The notes under the pieces: generated by a model | The model's database searches: none | Seen by the model: only the letters and a program-made list of their open reading frames with translations | What the model was told of the DNA's origin: nothing | Virus record (IMG/VR): IMGVR_UViG_3300020122_000282 | Span: 1 to 41,908 of that record | Strand: one strand, 5' to 3' | DNA: 41,908 bases | From: a virus | Program-made: the position numbers and the translations under genes | Part shown: positions 1 through 7,954 of the stretch, one piece after another | Numbering within the stretch: position 1 is the stretch's first letter | Layout: every line of letters begins with the position of its first letter

Positions 1-127
1 ACACTTCCCAGCCCGTGGTCTGTTGCGAGGGACTATAATTCACGTCCAGCAGTTGCCGGTCTCGCGTCCGATAGGACGAGGCCAATTGCGCATGGACCGC
101 ACTTTGCTGTTGGATGGGCAGTGTGAG
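1..127. repeat. Terminal direct repeat, left copy (circular contig overlap)
   Basis: Bases 1-127 are identical to bases 41,782-41,908. A coding frame runs through the repeat without a break at either end, so the molecule is circular or circularly permuted with a true length of 41,781 bp. A length of exactly 127 matches a common maximum assembler k-mer, so I read it as an assembly overlap and not a packaged terminal repeat. Confidence 0.95.
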
Positions 128-979
128 GGGGGCTTGAAAGATCCCCGCATCGGGGTTCCACGTGCTGAACGGCCCCATCAGCCGATTCACGTCCGGGGTG
201 CGGTAACTCGCCGCTATGGCACTCTGGGTAAAGGCGCCCTGCAGGAGCGCAGGATCAAAGGGAATCCCAAAGCGGCGGATTTCCAATTCCTGCCAACGCG
301 GGTCCAGGAGGGGCGCCGCTTTGGTCATAAACGAGGCCGCTTGCGAGACAATAGGAGGCCCGTATTGCGAGGGGCTGGCCCCCACATTCGCATCGAGGAA
401 ATTTTGGATGAAGGCGACCGATTGCTCGAATGGGGTCAGCCTAACATCAAGGCCTGGACGGTCGGCCGTCCGGAATGATTGCGTTTCACTCTGAAAGATG
501 CCGGCCCAGGAGGGAATGCTGGCGATGGCCAATGGGGTGATCCAAGACGTTTGCTCATAGCCGATCCGTGGATAGACCCTGGAATAGACGGTCATCGACT
601 GGCCGCCCGTCCACGTCTTATAGGTCAGGGGATCGACGAGCAAGAGGGACGCATCGAGCCAGGCCACGGATTCCGGTTGGGCCGTCTTGAACGTCGCCTG
701 ATCGGGCGTGCGGAAGGAGCTCGCCAACTGGCTCAAGGCGGGACTCCAGGAGGCCCAGGTCGGCGTGAGGAGTCCCGGGAGATTACTCTCGCCCACGCCT
801 GCATCACAATCGAGGAGCTGCGGATTCAATTTTCTCGCATCGGGCGTGCGATAGGACGAGGCCCATTGGGAGGCCCAGACGCCGGCGCGCTGGGTCGCCA
901 ACGTCGCCAGGACCTGCGGAATCCAGCCGACCGGCTCGTACTGACTGCGCGGGACAGATTTCTTGACAATCGACAGCAT
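1..979 (-). CDS. Tandem-repeat protein, N-terminal part (continues at 41,576)
   Basis: This open frame starts at ATG 979, overlapping the upstream stop as TGATG, and runs off the window edge. Joined over the 127-base overlap it ends at 41,576 and encodes 394 residues. The protein is built of roughly 43-residue units, each centred on a motif like S-[YF]-R-T-x-D followed by a leucine, an acidic residue and a proline/tryptophan-rich stretch. Clear copies lie near residues 42, 88, 168, 258, 302 and 346, with degenerate ones near 131 and 216. It has no signal peptide or membrane segment. It sits in the late operon after the Fn3 and beta-helix genes and before a zinc-ribbon gene, which suggests a virion accessory or tail protein. 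I do not recognise the family. Confidence 0.85.
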   Translation of the reverse strand, partial: MLSIVKKSVPRSQYEPVGWIPQVLATLATQRAGVWASQWASSYRTPDARKLNPQLLDCDAGVGESNLPGLLTPTWASWSPALSQLASSFRTPDQATFKTAQPESVAWLDASLLLVDPLTYKTWTGGQSMTVYSRVYPRIGYEQTSWITPLAIASIPSWAGIFQSETQSFRTADRPGLDVRLTPFEQSVAFIQNFLDANVGASPSQYGPPIVSQAASFMTKAAPLLDPRWQELEIRRFGIPFDPALLQGAFTQSAIAASYRTPDVNRLMGPFSTWNPDAGIFQAPLTLPIQQQSAVHAQLASSYRTRDRQLLDVNYSPSQQTTGWEV

Positions 980-1380
980 CAGGGCACCAGGAGCGGATAG
1001 GGGTCCACAGCAAAGAGCACATGCGACCCCACCGCCGATTCATTGCCGACGGCATCGGTACAGGTGACACTAAAATCCAAGGGCAATGCTTGGGAGGGCA
1101 CGGGCCCCCAGGTCAAGGTCACGACGGGCAACTGCTGCGCGCCTCCCGTCGGCCCGGAGGCCGCAATGTTTGACGATTCCACTACAGCTTGACTATCGGC
1201 GAGCATATACACGTTACAATGATCCAAATCTGTTAAGGGCGTACTATCGGCATTCAACGACGGCTCCGTATAGGCCACCACGAAATCGCCCCCCGTGGGG
1301 CGAATCGTGAAGGCCGACAGCACCAACCAGAGAACAAGTATGCCATACACCATACAAATGTATTTCAGGGCTCCCACCAC
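979..1380 (-). CDS. Exported or membrane-anchored Fn3-like protein
   Basis: A protein of 133 residues, starting with GTG at 1380 and overlapping the upstream gene by 16 bases; ATG 1353 (residue 10) is an alternative start. Residues about 10-27 are hydrophobic and look like a signal peptide or anchor. The rest resembles a degraded fibronectin type III domain: an early strand followed by a T-P-L-T-D-L turn, then a later V-T-C-T-D-A-V-G-N-E-S strand as in Fn3 domains. Its stop is coupled to the repeat-protein gene (TGATG). Its place in the late cluster suggests a surface or adhesion role, but export of a late phage protein is unusual. Fn3 similarity is by eye. Confidence 0.7.
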   Translation of the reverse strand: MVGALKYICMVYGILVLWLVLSAFTIRPTGGDFVVAYTEPSLNADSTPLTDLDHCNVYMLADSQAVVESSNIAASGPTGGAQQLPVVTLTWGPVPSQALPLDFSVTCTDAVGNESAVGSHVLFAVDPYPLLVP

Positions 1381-1832
1381 ATTGTCTGTCCATCGACGCT
1401 CCCCGCCGTGCTCGAGATAATCAGCGTCCCAAACGATAATCCGGTCTGTCCCCCGTCAGTTTTGAATCCTTCGCCTTGTGGTACGGACCAGCGCATGCCG
1501 CCGCGTTGATTGAACGAAAACAGGGTAAAGGTATTGGTATTGTAGGTCGTGGGTTCGGCGGAAAAGGCCACGCCCGCTGTAAATTGCGAGGCGTTTTGGG
1601 CCTGATCCATCTTTTCCGGCGTGGGCGAGGAGCCCGCCGTCCCGGCTCCGGCATTGCTGAGAAAGGCCGCTTTCGCTTGATGCTGCACATCCGCTGGCGA
1701 CACAGTACCTGCGCCAGAGGCCACATGCTCCACCGCTTCAAAGCGTTTCCCACTGGCCCCAATGATCTTACTCGACGTTTTGTTGGCGGTAGTGGTCCCA
1801 AAGGCACTGAATCCGATAAAGTATTTTCCCAT
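1365..1832 (-). CDS. Putative virion protein, unknown
   Basis: A protein of 155 residues with a strong ribosome-binding site (GGAGGGAG) just before ATG 1832. It is rich in Ser, Thr, Gly and Ala, with no charged clusters, membrane segments or signal, as is common for small phage structural or decoration proteins. It ends in a tryptophan pair followed by Glu-Pro. It lies between the zinc-ribbon/63-residue pair and the exported Fn3 gene in the late operon. I do not recognise the family, so the structural role is inferred from composition and position. Confidence 0.7.
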   Translation of the reverse strand: MGKYFIGFSAFGTTTANKTSSKIIGASGKRFEAVEHVASGAGTVSPADVQHQAKAAFLSNAGAGTAGSSPTPEKMDQAQNASQFTAGVAFSAEPTTYNTNTFTLFSFNQRGGMRWSVPQGEGFKTDGGQTGLSFGTLIISSTAGSVDGQTMWWEP

Positions 1833-1885
1833 GGCTCTCCCTCCCTGGAGAAAGAGCCTCGATGTATACGGTCGGCTCGGACAGA

Positions 1886-2077
1886 TTAAAGGACACTCGC
1901 GACGACTTCCTCACTTTCCAAATGCTCGACGACAGTATAGATGGGTTGCGGGATTTCGCCGTCATGCTGCAAGGAGAGACGCGTCCGGTGCATGGCCGCC
2001 ACATCCTCGCGATCGTAGGGCCCGCAAATAATCACGGTGAAGGCCCCTTCGCGCGCCCGTTGCACGTCATACCTCAC
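1886..2077 (-). CDS. Small hypothetical protein (63 aa), GTG start
   Basis: The frame begins with GTG at 2077, whose G is the last base of the upstream TAG stop (TAGTG), so translation is probably coupled. The protein is soluble and has a mixed alpha/beta look: a hydrophobic strand (FTVIICG), a basic middle, and an acidic valine-rich C-terminus. No known motif is visible. A 53-base gap with a strong ribosome-binding site separates it from the next gene. Confidence 0.6.
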   Translation of the reverse strand: MRYDVQRAREGAFTVIICGPYDREDVAAMHRTRLSLQHDGEIPQPIYTVVEHLESEEVVASVL

Positions 2078-2379
2078 TACGTCCGATCCTCCCCACGTTC
2101 CCGCACCCAGTCATAGGCCAACTGGACCGCAGGCAATGGCGCGGGGGCCATGAGGGCCACCTGATTATAGACGCCCCAATTGACGAAGCGTCCGCATCGT
2201 CCGCACCGCCGACGAAACACATAGGTCTCCGCCTTCCAATGCGCTTCGGTATCCGTATCGACTTCCATTTTGCAAAAGATGCAGTAATCGAGGCCTGTCG
2301 AATCGAATGGATTCCGTCCCGAGCGCGGATGGCCCATCATATACCACGGACGCTTGCCCGGCGCTACTAAATTAGACAT
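2077..2379 (-). CDS. Zinc-ribbon protein (100 aa)
   Basis: The start is taken at ATG 2379, overlapping the upstream gene by eight bases; a longer frame to 2550 would run through that gene and is unlikely. Two C-x2-C pairs (CIFC near residue 28 and CGRC near residue 57), with arginines around the second, form a probable four-cysteine zinc ribbon. The C-terminal third is alanine- and proline-rich and ends in charged residues. It is one of about a dozen small zinc-binding proteins in this genome. Function is unknown; a nucleic-acid or protein contact is likely. Confidence 0.7.
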   Translation of the reverse strand: MSNLVAPGKRPWYMMGHPRSGRNPFDSTGLDYCIFCKMEVDTDTEAHWKAETYVFRRRCGRCGRFVNWGVYNQVALMAPAPLPAVQLAYDWVRERGEDRT

Positions 2380-3019
2380 ATTGAACACCCCAGGAGCCGG
2401 CTTGCTGCGTAAAGGCTGGGACCAGCTGCGCCACGGTGGCGATCGAGAAATTGCCGCCCTCCCAATTGTCCACGTTCGGCGACGTAAAGGTCGACGAAAA
2501 GCCGATCCCTGGCTTCCCTGATGCAGGACCACCACCTCCAGTATCGTCAAACGTATAGACTTGGTTCACGTTTTTATCGAAGACATAGAGCACCAGCCCG
2601 GCAACGGCAAAATAAAACGTATCCCCATTGGTAAAGGCTTGTGTCCACGACGATCCTCGTTGGGTATATGTTCCGGTGACGACTCGAAACACGGCCGCAT
2701 TGTTAGTGGCCGCATGGTCAATGAAAAAGACAAAGTTGGTATTCGTGGCTGCCGCAGTTCTCCGAAGGATTAACCCACTGCCGGCCCCGTTCCCTGCCCC
2801 GTTCGTGGTCGTCAAATCCCCTTTGGAATATTGATCATTGTTAAAGGAGAGCCCACTATAAAACGCATAGGCATCGCTTGCACTCGTGGGGACGGCCACC
2901 CCACCGAGCTTTTTGACTGCGCCCGTGGGTTGCGTGGCGACGGTCCAGACGCCGCCTTCCGAGATCGGGTTCTCGTCGGTCGTAAAGGTGCTGGAGGCGA
3001 CAGCCGTAAAGTTGGGCAT
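2372..3019 (-). CDS. Putative virion or tail beta-sandwich protein
   Basis: A protein of 215 residues whose ATG overlaps the upstream stop as TAATG. The sequence is rich in Thr, Ser, Asn and Gly, with regular aromatic beta strands (for example NFVFFIDH and TFYFAVAGLVLYVFD) and a Gly-Gly-Gly-Gly loop near residue 158, typical of a concanavalin-like jelly roll. It follows the beta-helix/LamG gene and may form part of the same fibre or surface appendage. No catalytic motif is visible. The role is inferred from fold appearance and context. Confidence 0.7.
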   Translation of the reverse strand: MPNFTAVASSTFTTDENPISEGGVWTVATQPTGAVKKLGGVAVPTSASDAYAFYSGLSFNNDQYSKGDLTTTNGAGNGAGSGLILRRTAAATNTNFVFFIDHAATNNAAVFRVVTGTYTQRGSSWTQAFTNGDTFYFAVAGLVLYVFDKNVNQVYTFDDTGGGGPASGKPGIGFSSTFTSPNVDNWEGGNFSIATVAQLVPAFTQQAGSWGVQYV

Positions 3020-4956
3020 TATTGCACCTTAACTCCCGTGGGCGCGGCCGGTGGCGTCACGTCCGTCCCGAGATTATTCCACGCCGTAAAGAGCGCGAGC
3101 AGATCCGCATCGGTCAGCGCTTGCGTATAGAGCGCAAAGTCATCGATCTTCCCTCCAGGCGCCACGCTTGTCCCGAATCCAGGGGCCGAGCCAATCTGCA
3201 GATTCCCCGTGAGGGCATAGGCCGTATATGTTTTCGCCGATTGCGCACTCGTCCCTTTCACGCCATTGACAAAAAGCGTCGCGGTACCCGCATTGAGACG
3301 CAGGCAGAGATAGGTCCACCCGGCTTGCACGGGAAATTCGCTATTCGCCGCAGCGGTGCTGCCTTGAATGCCCATGCTCCATGTCCCGCTAATATCGGAC
3401 AGGAAGAGGGATTGCGCGGTGCCTAAGGGCGCCCCGAAATAGGTGCGGGTGGCGGATTCAGCGCCAGGATCTGGAAAGATTGCCTGACAGATCGTGAGCG
3501 GTTGCGTGAGGACATTGATCCCGGACCCAAAAGGCACCGCGACAAAATCATTGACCTGATCGAGGAAATGCACGGCGGTGCCGGTATGGCCGGACACCCA
3601 GGTTGGGCCATTCACCAAGGTCCCATTCAAACTATTGGCCGTGCTATCCAGCGCGGTTGTTCCGCTGCCATCATTGAAGGCATATGCCACATGCAGTTCT
3701 TGGGGAAGTGAAGTCGAGGAGGCGAATTCATAGGCCCCCGCTTCCCAGGCGCCTATCGCCGGACGTTGCACGCCATCAAAATCCAAGGTGGGAGCCACGC
3801 TGGTGAGATTCAGCCCGAAATTGATTGCCCCGCTGCCACTCGTCAGATGGAGATCCGGGGACGCCGGCACCGCCGTCGGCCCATTGACGAAATTGGGGTT
3901 CGAGAGATTGCAGGAATTCCCCGCGGCGATGAACTGGGAGGAGAAGCAGAGGGTATCGCCCACCGTATCCCAGAAATAATTGTTCGTGACCTGATTGTTC
4001 GTCCCATTGACGTTCAACCAATAGATCCCTTGGGCAATGCCAAAGCTCGGCGCGACATTCTGAAAGAGCAGATTATTCTCGAAAACATTATTATTCCCAG
4101 GGCCTTGGCCCGTCGGCGCCGGACCGCCCCCATAGAGGACGATTCCCGATCGGATCAATCCCCAGGCGATCGTGTTGTTCGCAATGAGGGAGGTACTGAA
4201 GCCGGCATAGGAGGCGGAGACAAACTTCGCGGCGTTAAAGGCATAGGCCGCCAATTGCATCCCATAGTAGCCAAAGTCGTAGACCAGATTATTCGTCACG
4301 GTATAATTCGTGCCCGTCAAGTACATCCCATGCCCATCGCAATGCGCGGGATTCACCGTATCGGATGGGCCGCCATTACAATAGCCAATGCGATGGATCA
4401 GATTGCGGTCGATCGTAATAAACTGCCCCTTCGCGAGAATCCCATCGCTCGCTAACCCATCCACAGCGGTGACGGCTTCTGCCGAGCTGGCATGGATGTG
4501 ATTCCGTCGAATCGTGACATGATCGCCATTGTCAATTTTAATCGCGCCGCTCCAGAAATGCGTAATTTCAAACCCTTCGATCGTGAAATACCCGACGGGG
4601 GTCGTGGCCGTCGTACCCCCAATGAAAAAGCGAGAATTCGCGGTACTCGTATCCGCGAAACTGATGACCGGAAAATGCCCAGGGAAATCTTTAATGATAA
4701 TCGGGAGCGCGCCCGTGCCTCCGGGGCCGGAATAGGACAGATTTTCAGGATAGGTGCCATTCTTGACGAGGCACGTATCGCCGGCCACCACTTTATCCAG
4801 GCATCGCTGAATCGTGAAGAAGGGGGTCGCGGGCGAGGTCCCATTATTCAGATTGTTGCCTGGGAGCAGGCGGTCCACATAATAGGTCGTGGGCACAGCC
4901 CAGGCGGAGAGCGGCCAGAGAAGCAATGCGAGGGTCAGCCAGATCTTCAGAGCCAT
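3019..4956 (-). CDS. Secreted beta-helix and LamG protein, possible depolymerase or adhesin
   Basis: The chosen start is ATG 4956, 22 bases after the upstream stop, with GGAG before it; the longer frame to 5028 lacks this. The 645-residue product opens with a Sec-type signal peptide (charged start, LALLLWPL core, cleavage after A-W-A). Residues about 25-410 hold repeated N-[NH]-x-[IV]-x-x-[NG] ladders typical of a right-handed parallel beta-helix like pectate lyases and tailspikes. Residues about 420-625 look like a LamG/concanavalin jelly roll (D-S-T-x-N-x-L-N-G-T at its start, K-I-D-D-F-A-L-Y near its end). The last residues, PPAAPTGVKVQ, look like the first strand of an Fn3 domain with no domain after it. 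A glycan-binding or -cleaving role is inferred. A signal peptide is odd for a tailspike. Confidence 0.8.
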   Translation of the reverse strand: MALKIWLTLALLLWPLSAWAVPTTYYVDRLLPGNNLNNGTSPATPFFTIQRCLDKVVAGDTCLVKNGTYPENLSYSGPGGTGALPIIIKDFPGHFPVISFADTSTANSRFFIGGTTATTPVGYFTIEGFEITHFWSGAIKIDNGDHVTIRRNHIHASSAEAVTAVDGLASDGILAKGQFITIDRNLIHRIGYCNGGPSDTVNPAHCDGHGMYLTGTNYTVTNNLVYDFGYYGMQLAAYAFNAAKFVSASYAGFSTSLIANNTIAWGLIRSGIVLYGGGPAPTGQGPGNNNVFENNLLFQNVAPSFGIAQGIYWLNVNGTNNQVTNNYFWDTVGDTLCFSSQFIAAGNSCNLSNPNFVNGPTAVPASPDLHLTSGSGAINFGLNLTSVAPTLDFDGVQRPAIGAWEAGAYEFASSTSLPQELHVAYAFNDGSGTTALDSTANSLNGTLVNGPTWVSGHTGTAVHFLDQVNDFVAVPFGSGINVLTQPLTICQAIFPDPGAESATRTYFGAPLGTAQSLFLSDISGTWSMGIQGSTAAANSEFPVQAGWTYLCLRLNAGTATLFVNGVKGTSAQSAKTYTAYALTGNLQIGSAPGFGTSVAPGGKIDDFALYTQALTDADLLALFTAWNNLGTDVTPPAAPTGVKVQ

Positions 4957-4978
4957 AGAAAATATCTCCAGCGCCCCG

Positions 4979-5290
4979 TTACTGGATCGTAAGCACAAGG
5001 CCCGTCGGGGCTGCCGGAGGGACCACATTGATCACCTTATCCGCACTCGCTGAAAAGGCCGATTCGTTCCCGGCCGTATCCACCGCCGACACGGCATACC
5101 AATAATCCCCATCGACGGCGGCGCCCGTGAGCACATCCTGATAGGTCGGCGTCGAAATCGCCACCATGCCGGTATTGAGTTTCGGCGTCGTGCCTTTCAC
5201 GGGCGCGCTCCCGACCGCGCGATAGACGTTATAGCCCGCCAAATCAGGCTCCGTGTTCTTATTCCAGGTCAAGATGACAGTCGTAGCCAT
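4979..5290 (-). CDS. Fibronectin type III protein with C-terminal A-strand
   Basis: A protein of 103 residues with a strong ribosome-binding site (AGGAGGA). It begins directly in the B strand of an Fn3 domain (VILTWNKN, then DLAGYNVYRA) and continues through the Y-W-Y-A-V-S-A-V-D-T-A-G-N-E-S strands. It ends with PPAAPTGLVLTIQ, the sequence that normally opens an Fn3 domain. The A strand is therefore at the wrong end, or serves a partner. It lacks a signal peptide, unlike its neighbour. Fn3 modules are common on phage surfaces, where they bind cell-surface sugars. The fold assignment is firm by motif; strand donation is my inference. Confidence 0.85.
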   Translation of the reverse strand: MATTVILTWNKNTEPDLAGYNVYRAVGSAPVKGTTPKLNTGMVAISTPTYQDVLTGAAVDGDYWYAVSAVDTAGNESAFSASADKVINVVPPAAPTGLVLTIQ

Positions 5291-5298
5291 GCGTCCTC

Positions 5299-5475
5299 CT
5301 ATTGCCGATGCTCCAAATCGAATTGTTTGGGCTCCCGATGCGGAATCTTATGCCGCAAGATGTCCTGTCCATCCGAAAATTGCTGTTCCACGAGCGCTTT
5401 TACCTCCGCTTTCACTTCCGATTCGACCGACTGCATGAGCCAGCGCGCGAGTTTAGTTTTCACGGAGGTAAACAT
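5299..5475 (-). CDS. Small hypothetical protein (58 aa)
   Basis: A short frame from ATG 5475 to TAG 5299 that overlaps the end of the upstream gene by 23 bases and stops eight bases before the Fn3 start. The product is amphipathic and helical (residues about 5-32 alternate Val/Leu with Lys/Glu), then basic and histidine-rich. It fills the only gap in a tightly packed operon, which supports its reality. The upstream ribosome-binding site is weak, so a later start is possible. No recognised family. Confidence 0.55.
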   Translation of the reverse strand: MFTSVKTKLARWLMQSVESEVKAEVKALVEQQFSDGQDILRHKIPHREPKQFDLEHRQ

Positions 5476-5737
5476 ACACGTCGCCGCTGGAAATCTGATT
5501 CAGCTTAAACCCGTAGGGCGCATGGACGCCTTCATAGCCTAAATTGGCTCCGAGATAGGTTTGGACATCATTGGCGCGTCCGCGCCAGAGGCGAATCCCG
5601 GTCTGGGGGCAGGTCACCTCCGCCGTATCGCCTGCGGTGCTGCTCGCTTCCCAAATAAATTCGAGAATCCGGCAGGGCTGAATGAAGGTATCGCCCGCCA
5701 CGGAGAGCCGAATGGGGCCGATGTTGGGTTTCGGCAT
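5453..5737 (-). CDS. Small late-operon protein (94 aa), probably structural
   Basis: It starts at ATG 5737, immediately after the upstream stop. The sequence is an all-beta-looking soluble protein with no membrane segment or known motif; it ends in alternating strand residues (GDVYVYLREN). Two cysteines are not arranged as a zinc site. Position two genes after the portal suggests a head-completion or virion accessory role, but nothing in the sequence proves it. Confidence 0.65.
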   Translation of the reverse strand: MPKPNIGPIRLSVAGDTFIQPCRILEFIWEASSTAGDTAEVTCPQTGIRLWRGRANDVQTYLGANLGYEGVHAPYGFKLNQISSGDVYVYLREN

Positions 5738-5935
5738 TTAGGTCACCACTGACGGCGCATAGATAATCTGCGCGATCGGACGTCTCGACCATGTGCCCAC
5801 CACGGTCAGCCTCAGAAGCTCCGTATCGATGTCTATGGCGAGTCCTTCGCAGTCATTGACCAGTTCCTCTGCCTGCCCTATCGCGTCCATGAATCCTTCG
5901 AGCGTGGTCATGGTTTCGGTCATAATCATGGACAT
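5738..5935 (-). CDS. Small late-operon protein (65 aa)
   Basis: It starts two bases after the portal stop and ends directly against the next start, so it is translated from the same message. The N-terminal half is helical and acidic with many methionines. The C-terminal half looks like two beta strands (LLRLTVVGTW and IAQIIYAPSV). No family recognised. A head-tail accessory role is possible from position only. Confidence 0.6.
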   Translation of the reverse strand: MSMIMTETMTTLEGFMDAIGQAEELVNDCEGLAIDIDTELLRLTVVGTWSRRPIAQIIYAPSVVT

Positions 5936-5937
5936 GA

Positions 5938-7953
5938 TTACATGCCTCCGGTGACGCCCCAGAGCGCCGCGCCGGTTTCGGGCAAGGCGCTAGGATCGCC
6001 CCCACCATTCGCGCTCCCACCTTGATTCCGCCCCGCTTGATTCGCATTCACTTGCACCATCTTTTGCGAAAGGGCGACCAATTCATCGACCAAGCGCGTA
6101 TTGGAGATCTCGAACATCTCCGCAATCTGCGTCATGAGCTGCTTGCTCATCGCCAATTGCGGCGCTTGGCCCAGGAGTTGGAGGAACGACATGAAGGCCC
6201 GGCGTTCGACATCCAAATTTTTGGGGCGCGAGGAGCCAGGGACCACCGTCACTTCGGCCTCGAAGTCCAATTGTTCGCGCGTCACGGGTTTCCACGCCTC
6301 CTGCCCGAAGTGCGCCATCAGCAATTCCTTCGCGCCGGGGATTTGCTGGAGGACCAGCGGATCAACGCCATGCTCTTCCTGTACATACTTATCAAACTCC
6401 TCGTCCGAGAACCCGCGCAGCTTGACCCAGAGTTTCAACGTGAGCGTGGCGCGCACGAGCTGATACATCTTATGCCCGGCAATCGTGAGCCAATCGTTCA
6501 CCGCATCCTGGAGATCCGCATCGCGTAAATTCGCCGCCCGTTCGACGAAGGTCGCTTCCGTCGCCGTGTCCGCATCGGGGCCCGCGAGCCGCGCGCCCGT
6601 CTGCCCGGTGATAATGCGCCAATCGTTCAGGATAAGCGGGATGTCTTTATAAATGGCCGCATTGATGTCGGGAGCGGTGAGCATGACAGGGGGCCGCATG
6701 ACGTCATTGATTTTCGCCCCGACCATATCCTGCGGGTTCTGCAGGAGCTTGGCGGCTTCCTCAGAATTGGGAAAGGTATCGTCGTCATAGACAAACTTGC
6801 GCGCGGAGCGTTTCGCGCCTTCCATGATCTGCTGGCGGCGGATATTGTATTCCCGTTGCGGCCCGAGCCAGTCTTTGACATAGGGATAGGGCCAGGGCAA
6901 GGGATCGGGCCCGAGAATCGGATTGAAGCCCGGCAAGATCGCATAGGGATGCTCATCAATGCCTTTGGGCAGCGGGCGATTAACTAAGTATTCTTGGAAC
7001 TCCTGCCCATCGGCCCACATGAGCTGCGCCTTCTTCTTAAAATCATAGATTTCATAATAGCGAAAGAGCGGATCAGGTTCCTCGAGCGGCTTGGTACGCG
7101 ATTGCCGCGAATAGGTGGTGCTCGCTTCAATGATGTTCGCATTAAATTGGTCCCGCAGATCTTTCGGAAACCGCTCATCTTCCTTCGCCTCTTTTAAGGG
7201 CACCACGATTTCCTCACCCAGCCAGGTCCATTTCGTGGGGTCCGGGCCCTCATCCGGCAAGAGCATGAATCGCGCATCGACCCACTCCCACCGATAGACA
7301 TCCTCGCGCAGAATCTTGGCGGGTTCGACAAGTGGTGTCCCCTTCAGCGGGTCTTTCATCTGGATGGGTTGGCCATAATCATCATTGAGGGCATTCCCCG
7401 CTTGATCCGTCGCCATAATCGGCTCGCCCGCGCCGGGATTGGGCACCAGTTCTGGGTCGTAGCAGACTTTCAAGACGGCGATGCGGGAGAAGTTTTGGAG
7501 GATCGCGAGCCGCGCGGCTTTTTTGAGATTCTGAGCACGTGTCGCAATCGTGGAGAGGACGCCTTCTGCGACCCGCGCATCATCCTCATGCGCCGGGGCC
7601 GCCTGTCCTGGCTTTGGTCGAATAAAGAATTTTGGAGCTTGATAGACAAGGTTTGGCAATATGGTTTTAATTGTGGCCAGGACATGGTTGAGAATAACCT
7701 GATCGCCTCTTGTAAGTGCCGGCCCTCGACCTTTCCCAAATCCGTACTGCCGTCCAATGATGTAGTTTTCGCATTCCTCGACTTCATAATCGCGCTCCCA
7801 GTTTTCGCGGACCTTCTTGCTGCGCTCGATGCGCTTCTTCCAGGTGGTGAAGTCCTCATCCTCGCGCGCCGCACTGCCCAATTGCCCCGGCGACGGCGTG
7901 CCGTCATTCGTGGGTTTCTTGGCTGGCTTCTCATCTGATTTCTTCTTCGCCAT
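5938..7953 (-). CDS. Portal protein
   Basis: The dodecameric ring at the capsid vertex through which DNA is packaged and ejected. I take ATG 7953, four bases past the terminase stop; a TTG at 7962 is an alternative. The 671-residue product starts with a basic, proline-rich tail. It then has the portal-type core: a charged helix with D-Y-E-V-E-E, an I-L-N-H-V-x-x-T-I-K-T-I-L-P-N-L-V-Y segment, and F-I-R-P-K-P. Later come the long tryptophan- and proline-rich wing and the R-R-Q-Q-I-M-E-G-A-K-R-S-A helix. The C-terminus is Gln/Asn- and Gly-rich. Length and position next to the terminase fit podovirus-like portals of roughly 600-750 residues. Confidence 0.9.
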   Translation of the reverse strand: MAKKKSDEKPAKKPTNDGTPSPGQLGSAAREDEDFTTWKKRIERSKKVRENWERDYEVEECENYIIGRQYGFGKGRGPALTRGDQVILNHVLATIKTILPNLVYQAPKFFIRPKPGQAAPAHEDDARVAEGVLSTIATRAQNLKKAARLAILQNFSRIAVLKVCYDPELVPNPGAGEPIMATDQAGNALNDDYGQPIQMKDPLKGTPLVEPAKILREDVYRWEWVDARFMLLPDEGPDPTKWTWLGEEIVVPLKEAKEDERFPKDLRDQFNANIIEASTTYSRQSRTKPLEEPDPLFRYYEIYDFKKKAQLMWADGQEFQEYLVNRPLPKGIDEHPYAILPGFNPILGPDPLPWPYPYVKDWLGPQREYNIRRQQIMEGAKRSARKFVYDDDTFPNSEEAAKLLQNPQDMVGAKINDVMRPPVMLTAPDINAAIYKDIPLILNDWRIITGQTGARLAGPDADTATEATFVERAANLRDADLQDAVNDWLTIAGHKMYQLVRATLTLKLWVKLRGFSDEEFDKYVQEEHGVDPLVLQQIPGAKELLMAHFGQEAWKPVTREQLDFEAEVTVVPGSSRPKNLDVERRAFMSFLQLLGQAPQLAMSKQLMTQIAEMFEISNTRLVDELVALSQKMVQVNANQAGRNQGGSANGGGDPSALPETGAALWGVTGGM

Positions 7954-7954
7954 C

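Noticed and set aside
1-127. Biological direct terminal repeat
   Set aside because: The length of exactly 127 bases and its place inside a gene fit an assembler overlap better.
479-1000. Plus-strand frame of 173 codons
   Set aside because: Arg/Gly-rich shadow of the tandem-repeat protein, which has clear periodicity on the minus strand.
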